A stretch of 64,000 nucleotides of DNA from Prevotella sp. (GCA_017651265.1 JAGCDO010000047.1:1-64000); one strand, 5' to 3'; numbered from the stretch's first letter, positions 33,646 through 43,193 are shown. Notes: generated by a model not told the origin, from the letters alone. Translations and numbers: made by a program.

Positions 33646-34824
33646 TTATTTCCCCTTTCTTAACGTCAGTACCACAATCTCTCCCGACATACCGAATCGG
33701 AAGGGAATGAGGGCGCCCAAACCAGAGGTGACGAACATCGAACGACCGCTCTTCTCATACCACCCGGCCACATAATCGGTTTTCAGTGAGACAGGTGTCC
33801 ACCCGAAGAGCTTGAACTGACCGCCATGGGTGTGACCGCAGAGGGTGAGCTGCGCCTTCAAATCGGGCACCAGCTCGGTAGCCCAGAGTTCTGGGTTATG
33901 CAGCAGCGCCACCGCAAAGGCATTGTCTTTCACCCCTTGCTGCGCTTTCGGCAGATCGCTGCGCCTTGTATATTTGCCAGTAAAGCCCAATGTGTTATCA
34001 TCTATACCCATCACCACGATGGAGTCGGAACCTCTACGCACCACCCTATTCTCGTTCAGCAGCACATCCCATCCCATACTGCGTTGCTTACTCTTGATGA
34101 GATTCTCGTTCAAAGCCTCTGTGGCAAAGTCGGCCTTGATGTAATTGGGGTAGTCGTGGTTGCCCATCACGGAATACACCCCGTCCTTGGCCTTGATGGT
34201 GGAGAGCAACGACTGTACCGGATCAAGCTCTGAAGGCTGCAGGTTCTGAAGGTCGCCCACGAAGACAACCATATCGCCCTGCTGTTCGTTAATCATCCGG
34301 ATGTTCTTCTCCAGTACCTTCTCTCGTCCTCCAAGGTAAGAGCCTACATGAAGATCGCTGAAGAGTACGATGCGGTAGCCGTCGAACGATGCGGGCAGAT
34401 CCTTACACACAAACTCCTGCTCATTCACTTCGGTCTTGTTATACCCAATGGTGAAGCCATAGATGGCAATGAACAGCGTGATGAGCGCCAGACAGAAACC
34501 AACGAGGTTCCCCCAGTTCTGTCGTTTGTGCAGCAGCTTGCAGAAAAGGAGACCGATGACACTGCAGATGGCGAACACGGCCAAGGGGGCGACGATAATA
34601 CCCAACAGGAACAGATAGAGGTACAGGATATTCATATCCGCAGGGGCAAAATCGCTTCCAGCCGACAAGCCTAAGGTATAGACCACCATGAGGGCGGCGG
34701 GTATCCATATGAGGGTTTTCCACAATACCTGATGATGCTTGCGCCGATTCAGGTAATGACGGTGCAGGTAGATCACAGGGAGGGTGATAAGAATGATCAG
34801 GGGGATGAGGATTCGGGCTATCAT
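33646..34824 (-). CDS. Membrane-bound calcineurin-like metallophosphoesterase
   Basis: 392 residues. Four N-terminal membrane helices (about 1-125) precede a periplasmic or cytosolic phosphoesterase domain with all five metal motifs: FSDLHVGS (about 154-161), VGDLQN (about 190), MGNHDYP (about 218), LLHNPEL and CGHTHGGQF (about 332-340). The YkuE/YaeI-type arrangement suggests a phospholipid or nucleotide phosphodiesterase. It lies 21 bases downstream of the MetH-activation gene, with an AATTGAGAATTGAAAATTAG array in the gap. Confidence 0.88.
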   Translation of the reverse strand: MIARILIPLIILITLPVIYLHRHYLNRRKHHQVLWKTLIWIPAALMVVYTLGLSAGSDFAPADMNILYLYLFLLGIIVAPLAVFAICSVIGLLFCKLLHKRQNWGNLVGFCLALITLFIAIYGFTIGYNKTEVNEQEFVCKDLPASFDGYRIVLFSDLHVGSYLGGREKVLEKNIRMINEQQGDMVVFVGDLQNLQPSELDPVQSLLSTIKAKDGVYSVMGNHDYPNYIKADFATEALNENLIKSKQRSMGWDVLLNENRVVRRGSDSIVVMGIDDNTLGFTGKYTRRSDLPKAQQGVKDNAFAVALLHNPELWATELVPDLKAQLTLCGHTHGGQFKLFGWTPVSLKTDYVAGWYEKSGRSMFVTSGLGALIPFRFGMSGEIVVLTLRKGK

Positions 34825-34845
34825 ATGTTAATTGAGAATTGAAAA

Positions 34846-35685
34846 TTAGAGGTGAGAGGCGAGGAAACGACGGGCCAGCTCCACGGGAATGCCGCGCCGC
34901 AGGGAATAGTCGTGTAACTGATCCTCCCCAATCTTACCTAAGTTGAAGTAACGTGCCTGGGGATGAGCTATCATGAAACCGCTGACCGATGCATGGGGCA
35001 TCATCATCCCACTCTCGGTGAGACGAATACCGATGTCCTTCATGCCAATCAGATCGGATATAATGAAGTTGATACTGGTGTCGGGAAGAGAGGGATAGCC
35101 GATGGCAGGACGGATGCCCTGGAAGGCCTCCACATGCAGCTGCTGCATGGAAAGGTGCTCATCGGGCGCATAACCCCAGTAGTGCTTGCGCACCTCTTCG
35201 TGCATACGCTCGGCTGTAGCCTCAGCGAGTCGGTCGGCCAATGTCTGAGCCATCATCCTCGCAAACGGATCGTCTTCGGTATCGGTTTCCAAGGCATGAT
35301 CAACGGTCGTGGCAAAGATGCCGATGGTATCGGTCTGTCCTGATGACAACGGACGGATGAAGTCGGAGAGGCATATATTCAGTTCTTCGCTCCCCACAGG
35401 GTGCTGCTGGCGCAGGAAGGGAATACGTATCTCAGAAACTTCCGAGTTATCTTTTCCTTCAGGCCACACCACCACATCATCGCCATCGCTGTTCGCCTCG
35501 AAGAGACCGAAGACCGCATGGGTGTGATACTTACCATCGAGGTACGACAACCGCTGGTCGGCCTCCTGGCGCAGCTTCTCGCGCTCCATGCTCCCCTGAT
35601 TCCCTACGCCCCAGGCATAGTAGAAGTAGATCCAGTTCACATAGGGAACCAACGTACTGATGTCGTATGTGATTTGTTGTATCAT
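34846..35685 (-). CDS. Stand-alone methionine synthase activation-domain protein
   Basis: 279 residues resembling only the C-terminal AdoMet-binding activation module of cobalamin-dependent methionine synthase. The landmarks are 'AEATAERMHEEVRKHYWGYA' (about 155-174) and GIRPAIGYPSLPDTS (about 190-204), which correspond to the RPAPGYP AdoMet loop. In a whole MetH this module helps reductive methylation of oxidised B12. As a separate protein it presumably works in trans on a shortened MetH encoded elsewhere. Its start overlaps the pyrC stop by four bases (ATGA at 35682-35685). Confidence 0.82.
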   Translation of the reverse strand: MIQQITYDISTLVPYVNWIYFYYAWGVGNQGSMEREKLRQEADQRLSYLDGKYHTHAVFGLFEANSDGDDVVVWPEGKDNSEVSEIRIPFLRQQHPVGSEELNICLSDFIRPLSSGQTDTIGIFATTVDHALETDTEDDPFARMMAQTLADRLAEATAERMHEEVRKHYWGYAPDEHLSMQQLHVEAFQGIRPAIGYPSLPDTSINFIISDLIGMKDIGIRLTESGMMMPHASVSGFMIAHPQARYFNLGKIGEDQLHDYSLRRGIPVELARRFLASHL

Positions 35686-37028
35686 CTGAATGACAGTTCC
35701 TCGCCGTGATAATGCGCATCAAAATCTCCTTGGTTGTACAGGTGGTGACCGTTGCAGAAGGTGTGCTGCACCTTCCAGCGGTAGGTATGCCCGAGCATCG
35801 GACTCCATTGGCACTTGCTCTGGATAATCTCCTTCGTGACGGTCCAGGGAGCATTGGGTCTGACAATAACGATGTCGGCCTTATATCCTTTCCTGATGAA
35901 CCCGCGTTCGCGAACTTCGAACAACTGCGCCGGATGATGGCACATCAGCTCTACCAGTCGTTCAACAGACAGGACGCCTGCATCCACCAGTTCCAGCATG
36001 GTGACCAGCGAGAACTGGATCATCGGCATGCCCGATGTGGCCTTGGCTGCCCCACCGTGCTTGTCACTTAACTGATGTGGCGCATGATCGGTTCCAATGA
36101 CTGCAATCCGTCCGTCATTCAATGCACTACGCAACGCATCACGATCGACTTTGGTCTTAATGGCGGGGTTGCACTTGATCAATGCGCCCAACGTACCATA
36201 ATCCTCATCGCAGAAATACAAATGACTCACCGTCGCCTCAGCGGTAACATAACTATGAACTATGAACTCTGCACTTTGAACTCTCTTTAGGAGTTCAAGT
36301 TCCTTGGCGGTAGTGAGATGTGCGATGTGCAGATGGGCATGATATTTCTCGGCCAGTTCCACGGCCAGGCGCGAGCTTTCGTAACAAGCCTCCTCGCTAC
36401 GGATTTCCGGATGATGGATGATATCAGGATCCTCGCCATAGCGCGCCTTCGCCTCAGTCATGTTCCTGTTGATGATGCTGGTATCCTCGCAGTGCGCCAT
36501 GATGGGCAGCGGTGAGGTACGGAAGATCTCTTCCAGCGCCGCTTTCTTATCAACCAGCATATTCCCCGTGCTGCTACCCATGAACAGCTTGATGCCAGGG
36601 ATGCGATGAATATCCAACTGGGGGAAGAGATGAGCATTTCCATTGGTGGCGCCGAAGAAGAAGCTGTAGTTTACATGACTGCTTCGCTGTGCCAGCAGGA
36701 ACTTCTCGTTGAGTGTTTCCAAAGAGGTGGTCTGAGGAACGGTATTGGGCATATCGAAATAGGAGGTGACACCCCCGAAGGCTGCCGCCCTACTCTCGCT
36801 CTCGATATCGGCCTTCTGCGTGAGTCCTGGCTCACGGAAATGCACATGGTCGTCGATGATGCCCGGAAAAACAAAACACCCCGTGGCATCAACCGTCTGG
36901 TCGAACTGCCCCTGGGGTGCTGATGGTTTCTCAATGATGTCCGCAATACGATCGTCCTCAATAATCAGAGAACCTTGAAAGGAACGTCCTTCGTTGACGA
37001 TGGTTGCGTGGGATATCAGTGTTTTCAA
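35682..37028 (-). CDS. pyrC: Dihydroorotase (class I type)
   Basis: Catalyses the reversible cyclisation of carbamoyl-aspartate to dihydroorotate in pyrimidine synthesis. It has 448 residues: metal-binding DDHVHFREPG (about 59-68), the carbamylated-Lys region 'PGIKLFMGSSTG' (about 143-154), His motifs 'MAHCEDTS' and 'HLHIAHLTT', and GTDHAPH (about 312-318). A segment at about 248-261, RVQSAEFIVHSYV, is encoded by heptads (36246-36287) between the HLTTAKELELLK helix and TAEATVSHLYF, where I expect a short native loop. The frame is kept. Confidence 0.93.
   Translation of the reverse strand: MKTLISHATIVNEGRSFQGSLIIEDDRIADIIEKPSAPQGQFDQTVDATGCFVFPGIIDDHVHFREPGLTQKADIESESRAAAFGGVTSYFDMPNTVPQTTSLETLNEKFLLAQRSSHVNYSFFFGATNGNAHLFPQLDIHRIPGIKLFMGSSTGNMLVDKKAALEEIFRTSPLPIMAHCEDTSIINRNMTEAKARYGEDPDIIHHPEIRSEEACYESSRLAVELAEKYHAHLHIAHLTTAKELELLKRVQSAEFIVHSYVTAEATVSHLYFCDEDYGTLGALIKCNPAIKTKVDRDALRSALNDGRIAVIGTDHAPHQLSDKHGGAAKATSGMPMIQFSLVTMLELVDAGVLSVERLVELMCHHPAQLFEVRERGFIRKGYKADIVIVRPNAPWTVTKEIIQSKCQWSPMLGHTYRWKVQHTFCNGHHLYNQGDFDAHYHGEELSFR
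36246..36287. repeat. Heptad array inside pyrC
   Basis: On the plus strand: AACTATGAACTATGAACTCT, then GCACTTTGAACTCT. Translated on the minus strand in frame as RVQSAEFIVHSYV. Confidence 0.78.
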
Positions 37029-37041
37029 TGCTATTCGGTAT

Positions 37042-37833
37042 TTATTGCGCTGAATCGGTTGGCTGTGCCAGCTGATTGGGTGTAGGAACCTGCGGCAGCG
37101 GTGCTTGCGGAGCCGTTTGCGGAATGCCTGAAGGCTCAGCCATACCGTTCATGATGGCCTCGTTCTGCTTGGCTGTCTCGTAGTAGGTCTTCACATACGC
37201 ATCGTTCTTGAAGTTATCGGTAGCCTTACTCATCAATGCCTCCACCCATGGGGAGAGCAGCGGCGTACGGTCGGCTGCCGTCAGCATGAAGAACACGCCC
37301 GGTCCTAACACATTATCAAAGTTCTCCTCGATGAAGCCGGTAACGAGCTTATCCTCCTCATCGGCAATCCTTGCAGCCTCCTCGTTCAGACGCGCATTGG
37401 TTACGTTCTCGTCCTCACCGTCCATGATGGCCTGACTCTGCTTATGACCTAAGTCTTCCATCTTTCTCTGCAGCTGGTTGTATTCCTCGAGGAAGGCGGT
37501 CAGCTTATCGTTCAGCGGCGTACCGCTTACTTTCTGCTCTGAGTTGTCGATCTTGATCAGGATCTCGCCACGCTCAATCACCACGGGCATGATGCTCTCA
37601 TCATCCATGAACAGCGTGGCCATCCTGGTGCTGTCAACCGTTCCGGTGAACTGGAATTTTCCATGAACAACATCGCACGAATCCACATTCTTCAGGTCAC
37701 TGTTCTTGAAAACCTTCAGATAGAGCATTCGTCCGTCGAGCATCTGCACGTCGGAAGAGCCTTGGATATTGTAACTGTTAGCACACGATGTAAGCGCGGC
37801 CAGTGTCAGTAGTGCGTAGATGATTTTATTCAT
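37042..37833 (-). CDS. DUF4369 lipoprotein
   Basis: 263 residues. Lipoprotein signal with lipobox LTSC (Cys at about 17). The N-terminal beta domain 'MLDGRMLYLKVF..LKNVDSCDVVHGKFQFTG' is the DUF4369 signature, seen in front of thioredoxin-like domains in many Bacteroidetes proteins. Here the thioredoxin domain is missing and is replaced by a helical region (about 105-225) and a Pro/Gln/Ala-rich tail. It is 13 bases upstream of pyrC. Periplasmic or outer-membrane location; function unknown. Confidence 0.8.
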   Translation of the reverse strand: MNKIIYALLTLAALTSCANSYNIQGSSDVQMLDGRMLYLKVFKNSDLKNVDSCDVVHGKFQFTGTVDSTRMATLFMDDESIMPVVIERGEILIKIDNSEQKVSGTPLNDKLTAFLEEYNQLQRKMEDLGHKQSQAIMDGEDENVTNARLNEEAARIADEEDKLVTGFIEENFDNVLGPGVFFMLTAADRTPLLSPWVEALMSKATDNFKNDAYVKTYYETAKQNEAIMNGMAEPSGIPQTAPQAPLPQVPTPNQLAQPTDSAQ

Positions 37834-37953
37834 AAAAAACTCGTATAACAGCTTATGTCGGTTTGTCTACCGGCACGAAGACTCTGCAAAAGTACAATGT
37901 AATCTTGAAGTATGGAAAAATTTTCATGCTATTTAAAACAAATGAGCATACTT

Positions 37954-38385
37954 TTAGGGTTTTTTTGCCTCTTTTTCCAATTCATGACTAATTCGGTGCG
38001 TGGTATATACCTCAAGAATGGCAGCAACCAACAATAGCACTACCCATTTTCCCATGATATAAATAATGTATGCGTTCAAACCATTGGTGATATGGTTCTG
38101 GAAAAACGGCAACAGGAAATTATAGGCATTCTCCACCATGAGCAACCCTGCCAGGATGAACAGGATATCGGCGAAGATCATGATGCGGCGCAGACGACGG
38201 ATTACGAAGCTGTCGCCATTGTATGTCTGCAGTATCTGCATGGAAGAAAACAGCAGGGCGCCTACAAGGAAAACCCAGGATGCGGGATGACTGAATCCGA
38301 ACACATAGAAGCCGGCACCGATGACCATCATGGCGCCGCCTATCAGGAACAAGATGTTCTGGAACCTATTCAGCTGTCTCATCAC
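37954..38385 (-). CDS. Four-helix membrane protein, unknown
   Basis: 143 residues with four predicted membrane helices (about 9-29, 34-50, 65-85 and 107-130) and a basic/acidic C-terminal tail. It overlaps the divIC gene by 20 bases in a different frame, so it is probably translated from the same messenger. No functional family recognised; such proteins are common next to divIC in Bacteroidales. Confidence 0.75.
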   Translation of the reverse strand: MMRQLNRFQNILFLIGGAMMVIGAGFYVFGFSHPASWVFLVGALLFSSMQILQTYNGDSFVIRRLRRIMIFADILFILAGLLMVENAYNFLLPFFQNHITNGLNAYIIYIMGKWVVLLLVAAILEVYTTHRISHELEKEAKKP

Positions 38386-38704
38386 CTTCCTCCTTTACCG
38401 GTTGTAAATCATCACTCAGTACGAAGATATCCTCATCGTCGGCCTTCATGAAATATCGCTCACGGGCAATCTTCGTGATGGCTTTCGGATTGCGGCGCAA
38501 CTCGCGCAACTGAGCCTCATCACGCTCATACTGCGCATTGTACTCCGCGATTTTCGTCTTCAGTTCCTCAATCTGCAGGTCGTACTTCACACGCTGGTAA
38601 AAGCTGTTCTCATCGAGCACACCCACAATCAGGACACCGACAATCAGCACAATCCAATATTTGTTGTGACTGAGAAAGGCATAGACAGGATTTGATTTAC
38701 TCAT
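38366..38704 (-). CDS. FtsB/DivIC-type septum formation initiator
   Basis: 112 residues with one membrane helix (about 14-30) followed by a coiled coil (about 35-75) and the short conserved stretch 'NPKAITKIARERYFMKADDE' (about 76-95) with the ARE.Y.M motif of DivIC/FtsB. It would join FtsL and FtsQ in the divisome. It is divergent from dnaX with back-to-back promoters. Confidence 0.87.
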   Translation of the reverse strand: MSKSNPVYAFLSHNKYWIVLIVGVLIVGVLDENSFYQRVKYDLQIEELKTKIAEYNAQYERDEAQLRELRRNPKAITKIARERYFMKADDEDIFVLSDDLQPVKEEGDETAE

Positions 38705-38724
38705 ATTTTTTCCTTATTTGAGCG

Positions 38725-38762
38725 CAAAGATAGCAATATTTATTGAAAAATTACTATCTTTG
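38725..38762. promoter_or_regulatory. Divergent divIC/dnaX promoter boxes
   Basis: TATCTTTG is present on the minus strand (38725-38732) and on the plus strand (38755-38762), 22 bases apart and facing outwards, so the -33 region of each lies over the other's start. Upstream TTTG boxes are not clear on either side. Confidence 0.55.
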
Positions 38763-38782
38763 CACGAAACTTTTCAATAATT

Positions 38783-40573
38783 ATGGAAGAATATATTGTA
38801 TCAGCACGCAAATACCGGCCGATGACCTTCGATTCGGTGGTGGGACAGGAGGCACTGACCACCACGCTGAAGAATGCGGTGAAGAGCGGAAAGCTGGCAC
38901 ATGCCTACCTTTTCTGCGGACCGCGAGGCGTGGGAAAAACCACCTGCGCACGCATCTTCGCCAAGGCCATCAACTGTGAGACGCCCACCGAAGAGGGGGA
39001 AGCATGCAACCACTGCGAAAGCTGCCAGGCCTTCAACGAACAGCGGTCGTATAACATCTTCGAGCTGGATGCTGCCTCGAACAACTCCGTGGAGAACATC
39101 AAGGTGTTGATGGAGCAGACACGCATCCCGCCGCAGATAGGCAAATATAAGGTGTTCATCATCGACGAGGTGCACATGCTTTCCACTGCTGCCTTCAATG
39201 CCTTCCTCAAGACCTTGGAGGAGCCGCCAGCACATGTCATCTTCATCCTCGCCACGACCGAGAAGCACAAGATCCTGCCCACGATTATCAGTAGGTGCCA
39301 GATATACGACTTTGAGCGTATGACTGTTCCCAATATCGTGAACCATCTGAAGATGGTGGCCGAGAAAGAAGGCATCACTTACGAGGAGGAGGCGCTGAAC
39401 ATCATTGCCGAGAAGGCTGATGGCGGTATGCGCGACGCGCTGTCGGTATTCGACCAGGTGGCTTCTTTCTGTCAGGGGAACATCACCTACCAGAAGGTGA
39501 TAGACGACCTGAATGTGCTCGATACGGAGAACTATTTCAACATCATCAACCTGGCGTTGGAGAACAAGGTGGCCGATATCATGGTACTGCTGAACAACGT
39601 CATCAACAACGGCTTCGATGGCGGTCATCTCATCAGCGGACTGGCTGCGCATGTGCGTAACGTACTGATGGCGAAAGATGAGCAGACCATCCCGCTGCTG
39701 GAGGTGAGTCAGCGCCAACGCGACCAATACCGCGAGCAGGCTAAGAAATGCCCGCCCTCGTTCCTGTATAAGGCGCTGAAGATCATGAACGACTGTGATG
39801 TGAACTACCGCCAGAGCAGTAATAAGCGACTGCTGGTGGAGCTCACCCTGATTCAGGTGGCGCAGATCACGCAGGAGGATGATACGCCTTCGGCGGGGCG
39901 CAGCCCTAAGCGATTAAAATCCCTGTTCAAGAAACTTGTCAAGAACGTTCAAGTCAAGGTTGCTCCACAGGGTGGCACCGAACGTTCCCAGAAAAAGAGC
40001 GGTGAGCCCACAGCGCCCGTCGTTCAACCTGCTGATACTGCTCCTGAAACACCGGCAGCACCTGAAACTCCTGCAGCACCAGCAACACCACAACCCCAGC
40101 AACGTGTGCGTCTTGGCTCGATTGGTATGACCTTCGCCAACCTGAGTAAGAGCGGGAAGAAACCTGTTTTCCAGAATGAGAATGAAGAGGAGGCGCAGAC
40201 GGGCGAACAACGGGTGTTCGACGAGGATATGCTGTTGATGCAATGGACGGCCATGTGTAACCGTATGCCGCAGCAGATGACTGCCATGGCCACGCGCATG
40301 AAGAACATGACACCGGTCATTACCGAATTCCCCCATATCGAGGTGGTGATTGACAATGAGATTCTGCTCGATCAGATGAAGACCATCCAGAAACGTATCC
40401 GCAACACCCTCGTCACGAATCTCCATAACAACGACATCACTCTTCACCTGCGTTTGGCCAAGCCCGATGAGGTGAAGAAGATTCTGAATAACCGCGAAAT
40501 GCTGGAAGAGATGCGGACTAAACACCCCGCATTGGAACATTTGCTCGGAAAGCTGGAACTGGAGCTTGTATAA
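38783..40573 (+). CDS. dnaX: DNA polymerase III subunit gamma/tau
   Basis: The clamp-loader ATPase. It has 596 residues: the N-terminal SARKYRPMTFDSVVGQ motif (about 7-22), Walker A GPRGVGKTT (46-54), a four-Cys zinc module (C65, C75, C78, C81), Walker B with sensor DEVHML (about 127-132), and a collar domain to about 365. The tail has a Pro/Ala/Thr-rich linker (about 410-445) and a C-terminal tau-like domain. No frameshift site was evaluated. It ends seven bases from the convergent asnA gene. Confidence 0.96.
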   Translation: MEEYIVSARKYRPMTFDSVVGQEALTTTLKNAVKSGKLAHAYLFCGPRGVGKTTCARIFAKAINCETPTEEGEACNHCESCQAFNEQRSYNIFELDAASNNSVENIKVLMEQTRIPPQIGKYKVFIIDEVHMLSTAAFNAFLKTLEEPPAHVIFILATTEKHKILPTIISRCQIYDFERMTVPNIVNHLKMVAEKEGITYEEEALNIIAEKADGGMRDALSVFDQVASFCQGNITYQKVIDDLNVLDTENYFNIINLALENKVADIMVLLNNVINNGFDGGHLISGLAAHVRNVLMAKDEQTIPLLEVSQRQRDQYREQAKKCPPSFLYKALKIMNDCDVNYRQSSNKRLLVELTLIQVAQITQEDDTPSAGRSPKRLKSLFKKLVKNVQVKVAPQGGTERSQKKSGEPTAPVVQPADTAPETPAAPETPAAPATPQPQQRVRLGSIGMTFANLSKSGKKPVFQNENEEEAQTGEQRVFDEDMLLMQWTAMCNRMPQQMTAMATRMKNMTPVITEFPHIEVVIDNEILLDQMKTIQKRIRNTLVTNLHNNDITLHLRLAKPDEVKKILNNREMLEEMRTKHPALEHLLGKLELELV

Positions 40574-40580
40574 AGCAGCC

Positions 40581-41618
40581 TTAAATCAGCGTCATTCCTA
40601 ACTGATGACATTCCTTGCGCATCTCATCCGGCCATATACTGGCCTGGATCTCACCGAGATGAGCTTTCTGGAGGAGTACCATACACAGACGACTCTGACC
40701 GATACCGCCGCCCACGCTGAGGGGCAGTTCGCCATTAAGAAGCTTCTGGTGGAAATACAGCTGGGCGCGATCCTGCTTACCGGTAATCTCCAACTGGCGG
40801 GTCAGACTCTCCTGATCCACACGAATACCCATGGATGACAGTTCTACAGCACGCCCCAGCACAGGATACCAAATCAGGATATCACCGTTCAAGCCCTTCT
40901 TGCCATCACCGCACTCTGTGGTCCAGTCGTCATAGTCGGGTGCACGACCGTCGTGGGGTTCTCCGTTGGCCAGCTTACCGCCGATACCTATGATGAAGAC
41001 CGCTCCGTACTTCTTCGCAATCAGGTCTTCACGTTCCTTGACGCTCTTATCGGGATACATCGCCAGCAGGTCCTCACTGTGGATGAAATGAATCTCCTGC
41101 GGCAGGAAGGGGTTCAGCTTACAATAGCGTTCGCACACCAGGAACTCTGTGCGGAGGATGGCGGCATAGATTCGACGTACAATGTTCTTCAGGAAGTCGA
41201 GGTTACGCTGGTCGCGCGTAATCACAGCCTCCCAGTCCCATTGGTCAACATACAATGAGTGAAGGTTATCCAGCTCCTCGTCGGCACGGATGGCATTCAT
41301 GTCGGTATAGACGCCATACCCCGGCTCCACATGATACTCAGCCAAGGTGAGTCGCTTCCATTTCGCCAGCGAATGCACCACCTCTGCCTTGGCATCACCC
41401 AGATCCTTGATGGGGAAGGTAACAGGACGCTCCACACCGTTCAGGTCGTCGTTGATACCCAGTCCTTGGAGCACGAAAAGCGGTGCGGTTACACGGCGCA
41501 GACGAAGCTCCGTACTGAGGTTCTGCTGGAAGAATTCCTTAATCAGTTTAATGCCCTGCTCGGTCTGTCGCATATCAAGCACAGACTCATAGTCGATGGG
41601 CTTCATAATCTTACTCAT
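40581..41618 (-). CDS. asnA: Aspartate-ammonia ligase
   Basis: Ammonia-dependent asparagine synthetase, 345 residues, a class II aminoacyl-tRNA synthetase fold. Landmarks: 'FQQNLSTELRLRRVTAPLFV' near 30-48, 'NDDLNGVERPVTF' (about 55-67), 'VHSLAKWKR' (about 80-88), 'YTDMNAIRADEELDNLHSLY' (about 104-123) and C-terminal 'SVGGGIGQSRLCM' (about 303-315). All are typical of AsnA. TACCTTTG stands 38 bases upstream (41656-41663). Confidence 0.96.
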   Translation of the reverse strand: MSKIMKPIDYESVLDMRQTEQGIKLIKEFFQQNLSTELRLRRVTAPLFVLQGLGINDDLNGVERPVTFPIKDLGDAKAEVVHSLAKWKRLTLAEYHVEPGYGVYTDMNAIRADEELDNLHSLYVDQWDWEAVITRDQRNLDFLKNIVRRIYAAILRTEFLVCERYCKLNPFLPQEIHFIHSEDLLAMYPDKSVKEREDLIAKKYGAVFIIGIGGKLANGEPHDGRAPDYDDWTTECGDGKKGLNGDILIWYPVLGRAVELSSMGIRVDQESLTRQLEITGKQDRAQLYFHQKLLNGELPLSVGGGIGQSRLCMVLLQKAHLGEIQASIWPDEMRKECHQLGMTLI

Positions 41619-41755
41619 TGTCGTCTTTTATCTGTATTTTTGTCAAAACTGCCTGCAAAGGTAAGAAGAAAATATTAAAATGCAAGAGAATTTTTATATT
41701 TTTCTCGCATTTTGCAAGCAAAAATAGACAAAATATAGACAAAACGACAAGAAGC

Positions 41756-41824
41756 AAGAAGCAAGAGCACTATTCTCTTGCTTCTTACCTCTTGCTTCTA
41801 AAAGTTTCGCATGCACATGCGAAA
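41756..41824. terminator. Two perfect hairpins between asnA and the TMEM43-like gene
   Basis: AAGAAGCAAGAG (41756-41767) pairs with CTCTTGCTTCTT (41775-41786), 12 bases around a seven-base loop. TTTCGCATG (41805-41813) pairs with CATGCGAAA (41816-41824) and is followed on the minus strand by CTTTT. The second one, eight bases after the stop codon, is a likely terminator of the leftward gene. Confidence 0.65.
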
Positions 41825-41831
41825 TTTAATT

Positions 41832-43193
41832 CTATACCTGCTGTATTTCCGGTTGCAAGTCTCTCTTCCGGGCCAGCTCCTTCAGTTTGTCCTTACCCTT
41901 GAAGGCGAATACCCAGATGAGGAAGGCTGCGATGGCCAAGAGGATAATTCCGATAATCGGACGGTAGAACAGCCAGGCAATGGCAATGATGATGAGCGAC
42001 CATACAATGCCGACCACCGTGCAAACCACACCAACGCCCCAGCCCACGATGTTGGCCACGAAGGGCACCACCTTGAGGACGGTAGAGAGAATATCGAAGA
42101 TACCCTTCAGACCGGTGATTACGAGGATGACACCTAAGATACGAAGAACCCAAAGGAAGAGATGGTTCTGCGAGTGCTCGCTTTCGAAGATCTCGTCCAT
42201 GTCCTGCTTACCCATGCGCACAACCGAGAAGGTCTTACCGTTCTTGGCCTTATACGACTTGAATGTATCGCCGCTCACCTTGGCCATGATGGTGATCATA
42301 GCGGGAACCACCTTCTCGAAGGTGATACGCACATCACCCACCTGCGGACTGGTAGGCGACTGTCCGAAATACAATATGTTTCCTGCCTGATGCACAAAGT
42401 CGTAGTCTTTCTTGTTCTCCTGCGGCACACTGTCGGGCACGATGGTCTTCACCGAATCGGGAATAGCAGCCAGGGTGGAATCACCTACTACGGTGTTCAC
42501 CACGTTCTGCACCACCTGCTGGGCAGTTGGCAGCGGACCGTTATAGCGTACGTGGATGTCCCTGCAGGCCTTGTCCCATGCCTTCAGCTGGTTGTCGGCC
42601 AGACTCACCACCACGGGCTCCATGGAACGGATGCTGTGAATCTGACTCTCGTTCAGCTTATAGGCGCCGAAGGTGACATTCTCGGCCCACTGCGTGGCAT
42701 TCTCGGCGGTTGTCAGCACATAGTTCTTCTGCTGATAAGCAGGATCGTGGAAGGTTGACGACTGCACCGGTCGGCTCACCCACTCCATGGTATAGGTATA
42801 GGTGGTAACGGTTTCCTGCTTACCGCCCAGTTTGTCATGACTCTCACTCGAAGCATGCTCCACCCACTGGTAGTACTCCACGGTACGCTGCAATCCGATG
42901 GCACGCTCGCCCAGTCCGTACTCCTTATCCACCAGTGAATCCTGTGTGGTAGCCACTGCCGAGGCATGAATCAGCTCACCGTCGTATTCGGGGTTGATCT
43001 TGTTCACGCTCTCCATTTCCACGGCCACTTTCTCCGCTTCGTTAAGCATCTTGTCGGTCTTCACCGCCCTACCTTCGTTCCACCACAGTAATGCGGTACC
43101 GATACAGAAGAGGATGAAGCCACCTCCGATTCCTTTGAACGAGCTACCCACACGTTGGCCATAGCTCCGAGTTGTTGTTTCTTGATAAGCCAT
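41832..43193 (-). CDS. TMEM43-family (DUF1625) membrane protein
   Basis: 453 residues. One N-terminal helix (about 23-40), a large extracytoplasmic domain beginning 'WWNEGRAVKTDKMLNEA', and four closely spaced C-terminal helices (about 345-435) match the TMEM43/LUMA family. 'VVSLADNQLKAWDKACRDIH' and 'QVGDVRITFEKVVPA' are conserved-looking parts. It may shape membranes or lipid domains; its role in bacteria is unknown. It is divergent from the GPH symporter gene. Confidence 0.83.
   Translation of the reverse strand: MAYQETTTRSYGQRVGSSFKGIGGGFILFCIGTALLWWNEGRAVKTDKMLNEAEKVAVEMESVNKINPEYDGELIHASAVATTQDSLVDKEYGLGERAIGLQRTVEYYQWVEHASSESHDKLGGKQETVTTYTYTMEWVSRPVQSSTFHDPAYQQKNYVLTTAENATQWAENVTFGAYKLNESQIHSIRSMEPVVVSLADNQLKAWDKACRDIHVRYNGPLPTAQQVVQNVVNTVVGDSTLAAIPDSVKTIVPDSVPQENKKDYDFVHQAGNILYFGQSPTSPQVGDVRITFEKVVPAMITIMAKVSGDTFKSYKAKNGKTFSVVRMGKQDMDEIFESEHSQNHLFLWVLRILGVILVITGLKGIFDILSTVLKVVPFVANIVGWGVGVVCTVVGIVWSLIIIAIAWLFYRPIIGIILLAIAAFLIWVFAFKGKDKLKELARKRDLQPEIQQV

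Noticed and set aside
38783-40573. Programmed frameshift in dnaX giving a gamma form
   Set aside because: No clear A/T slippery run followed by a hairpin was seen where the short form would end.
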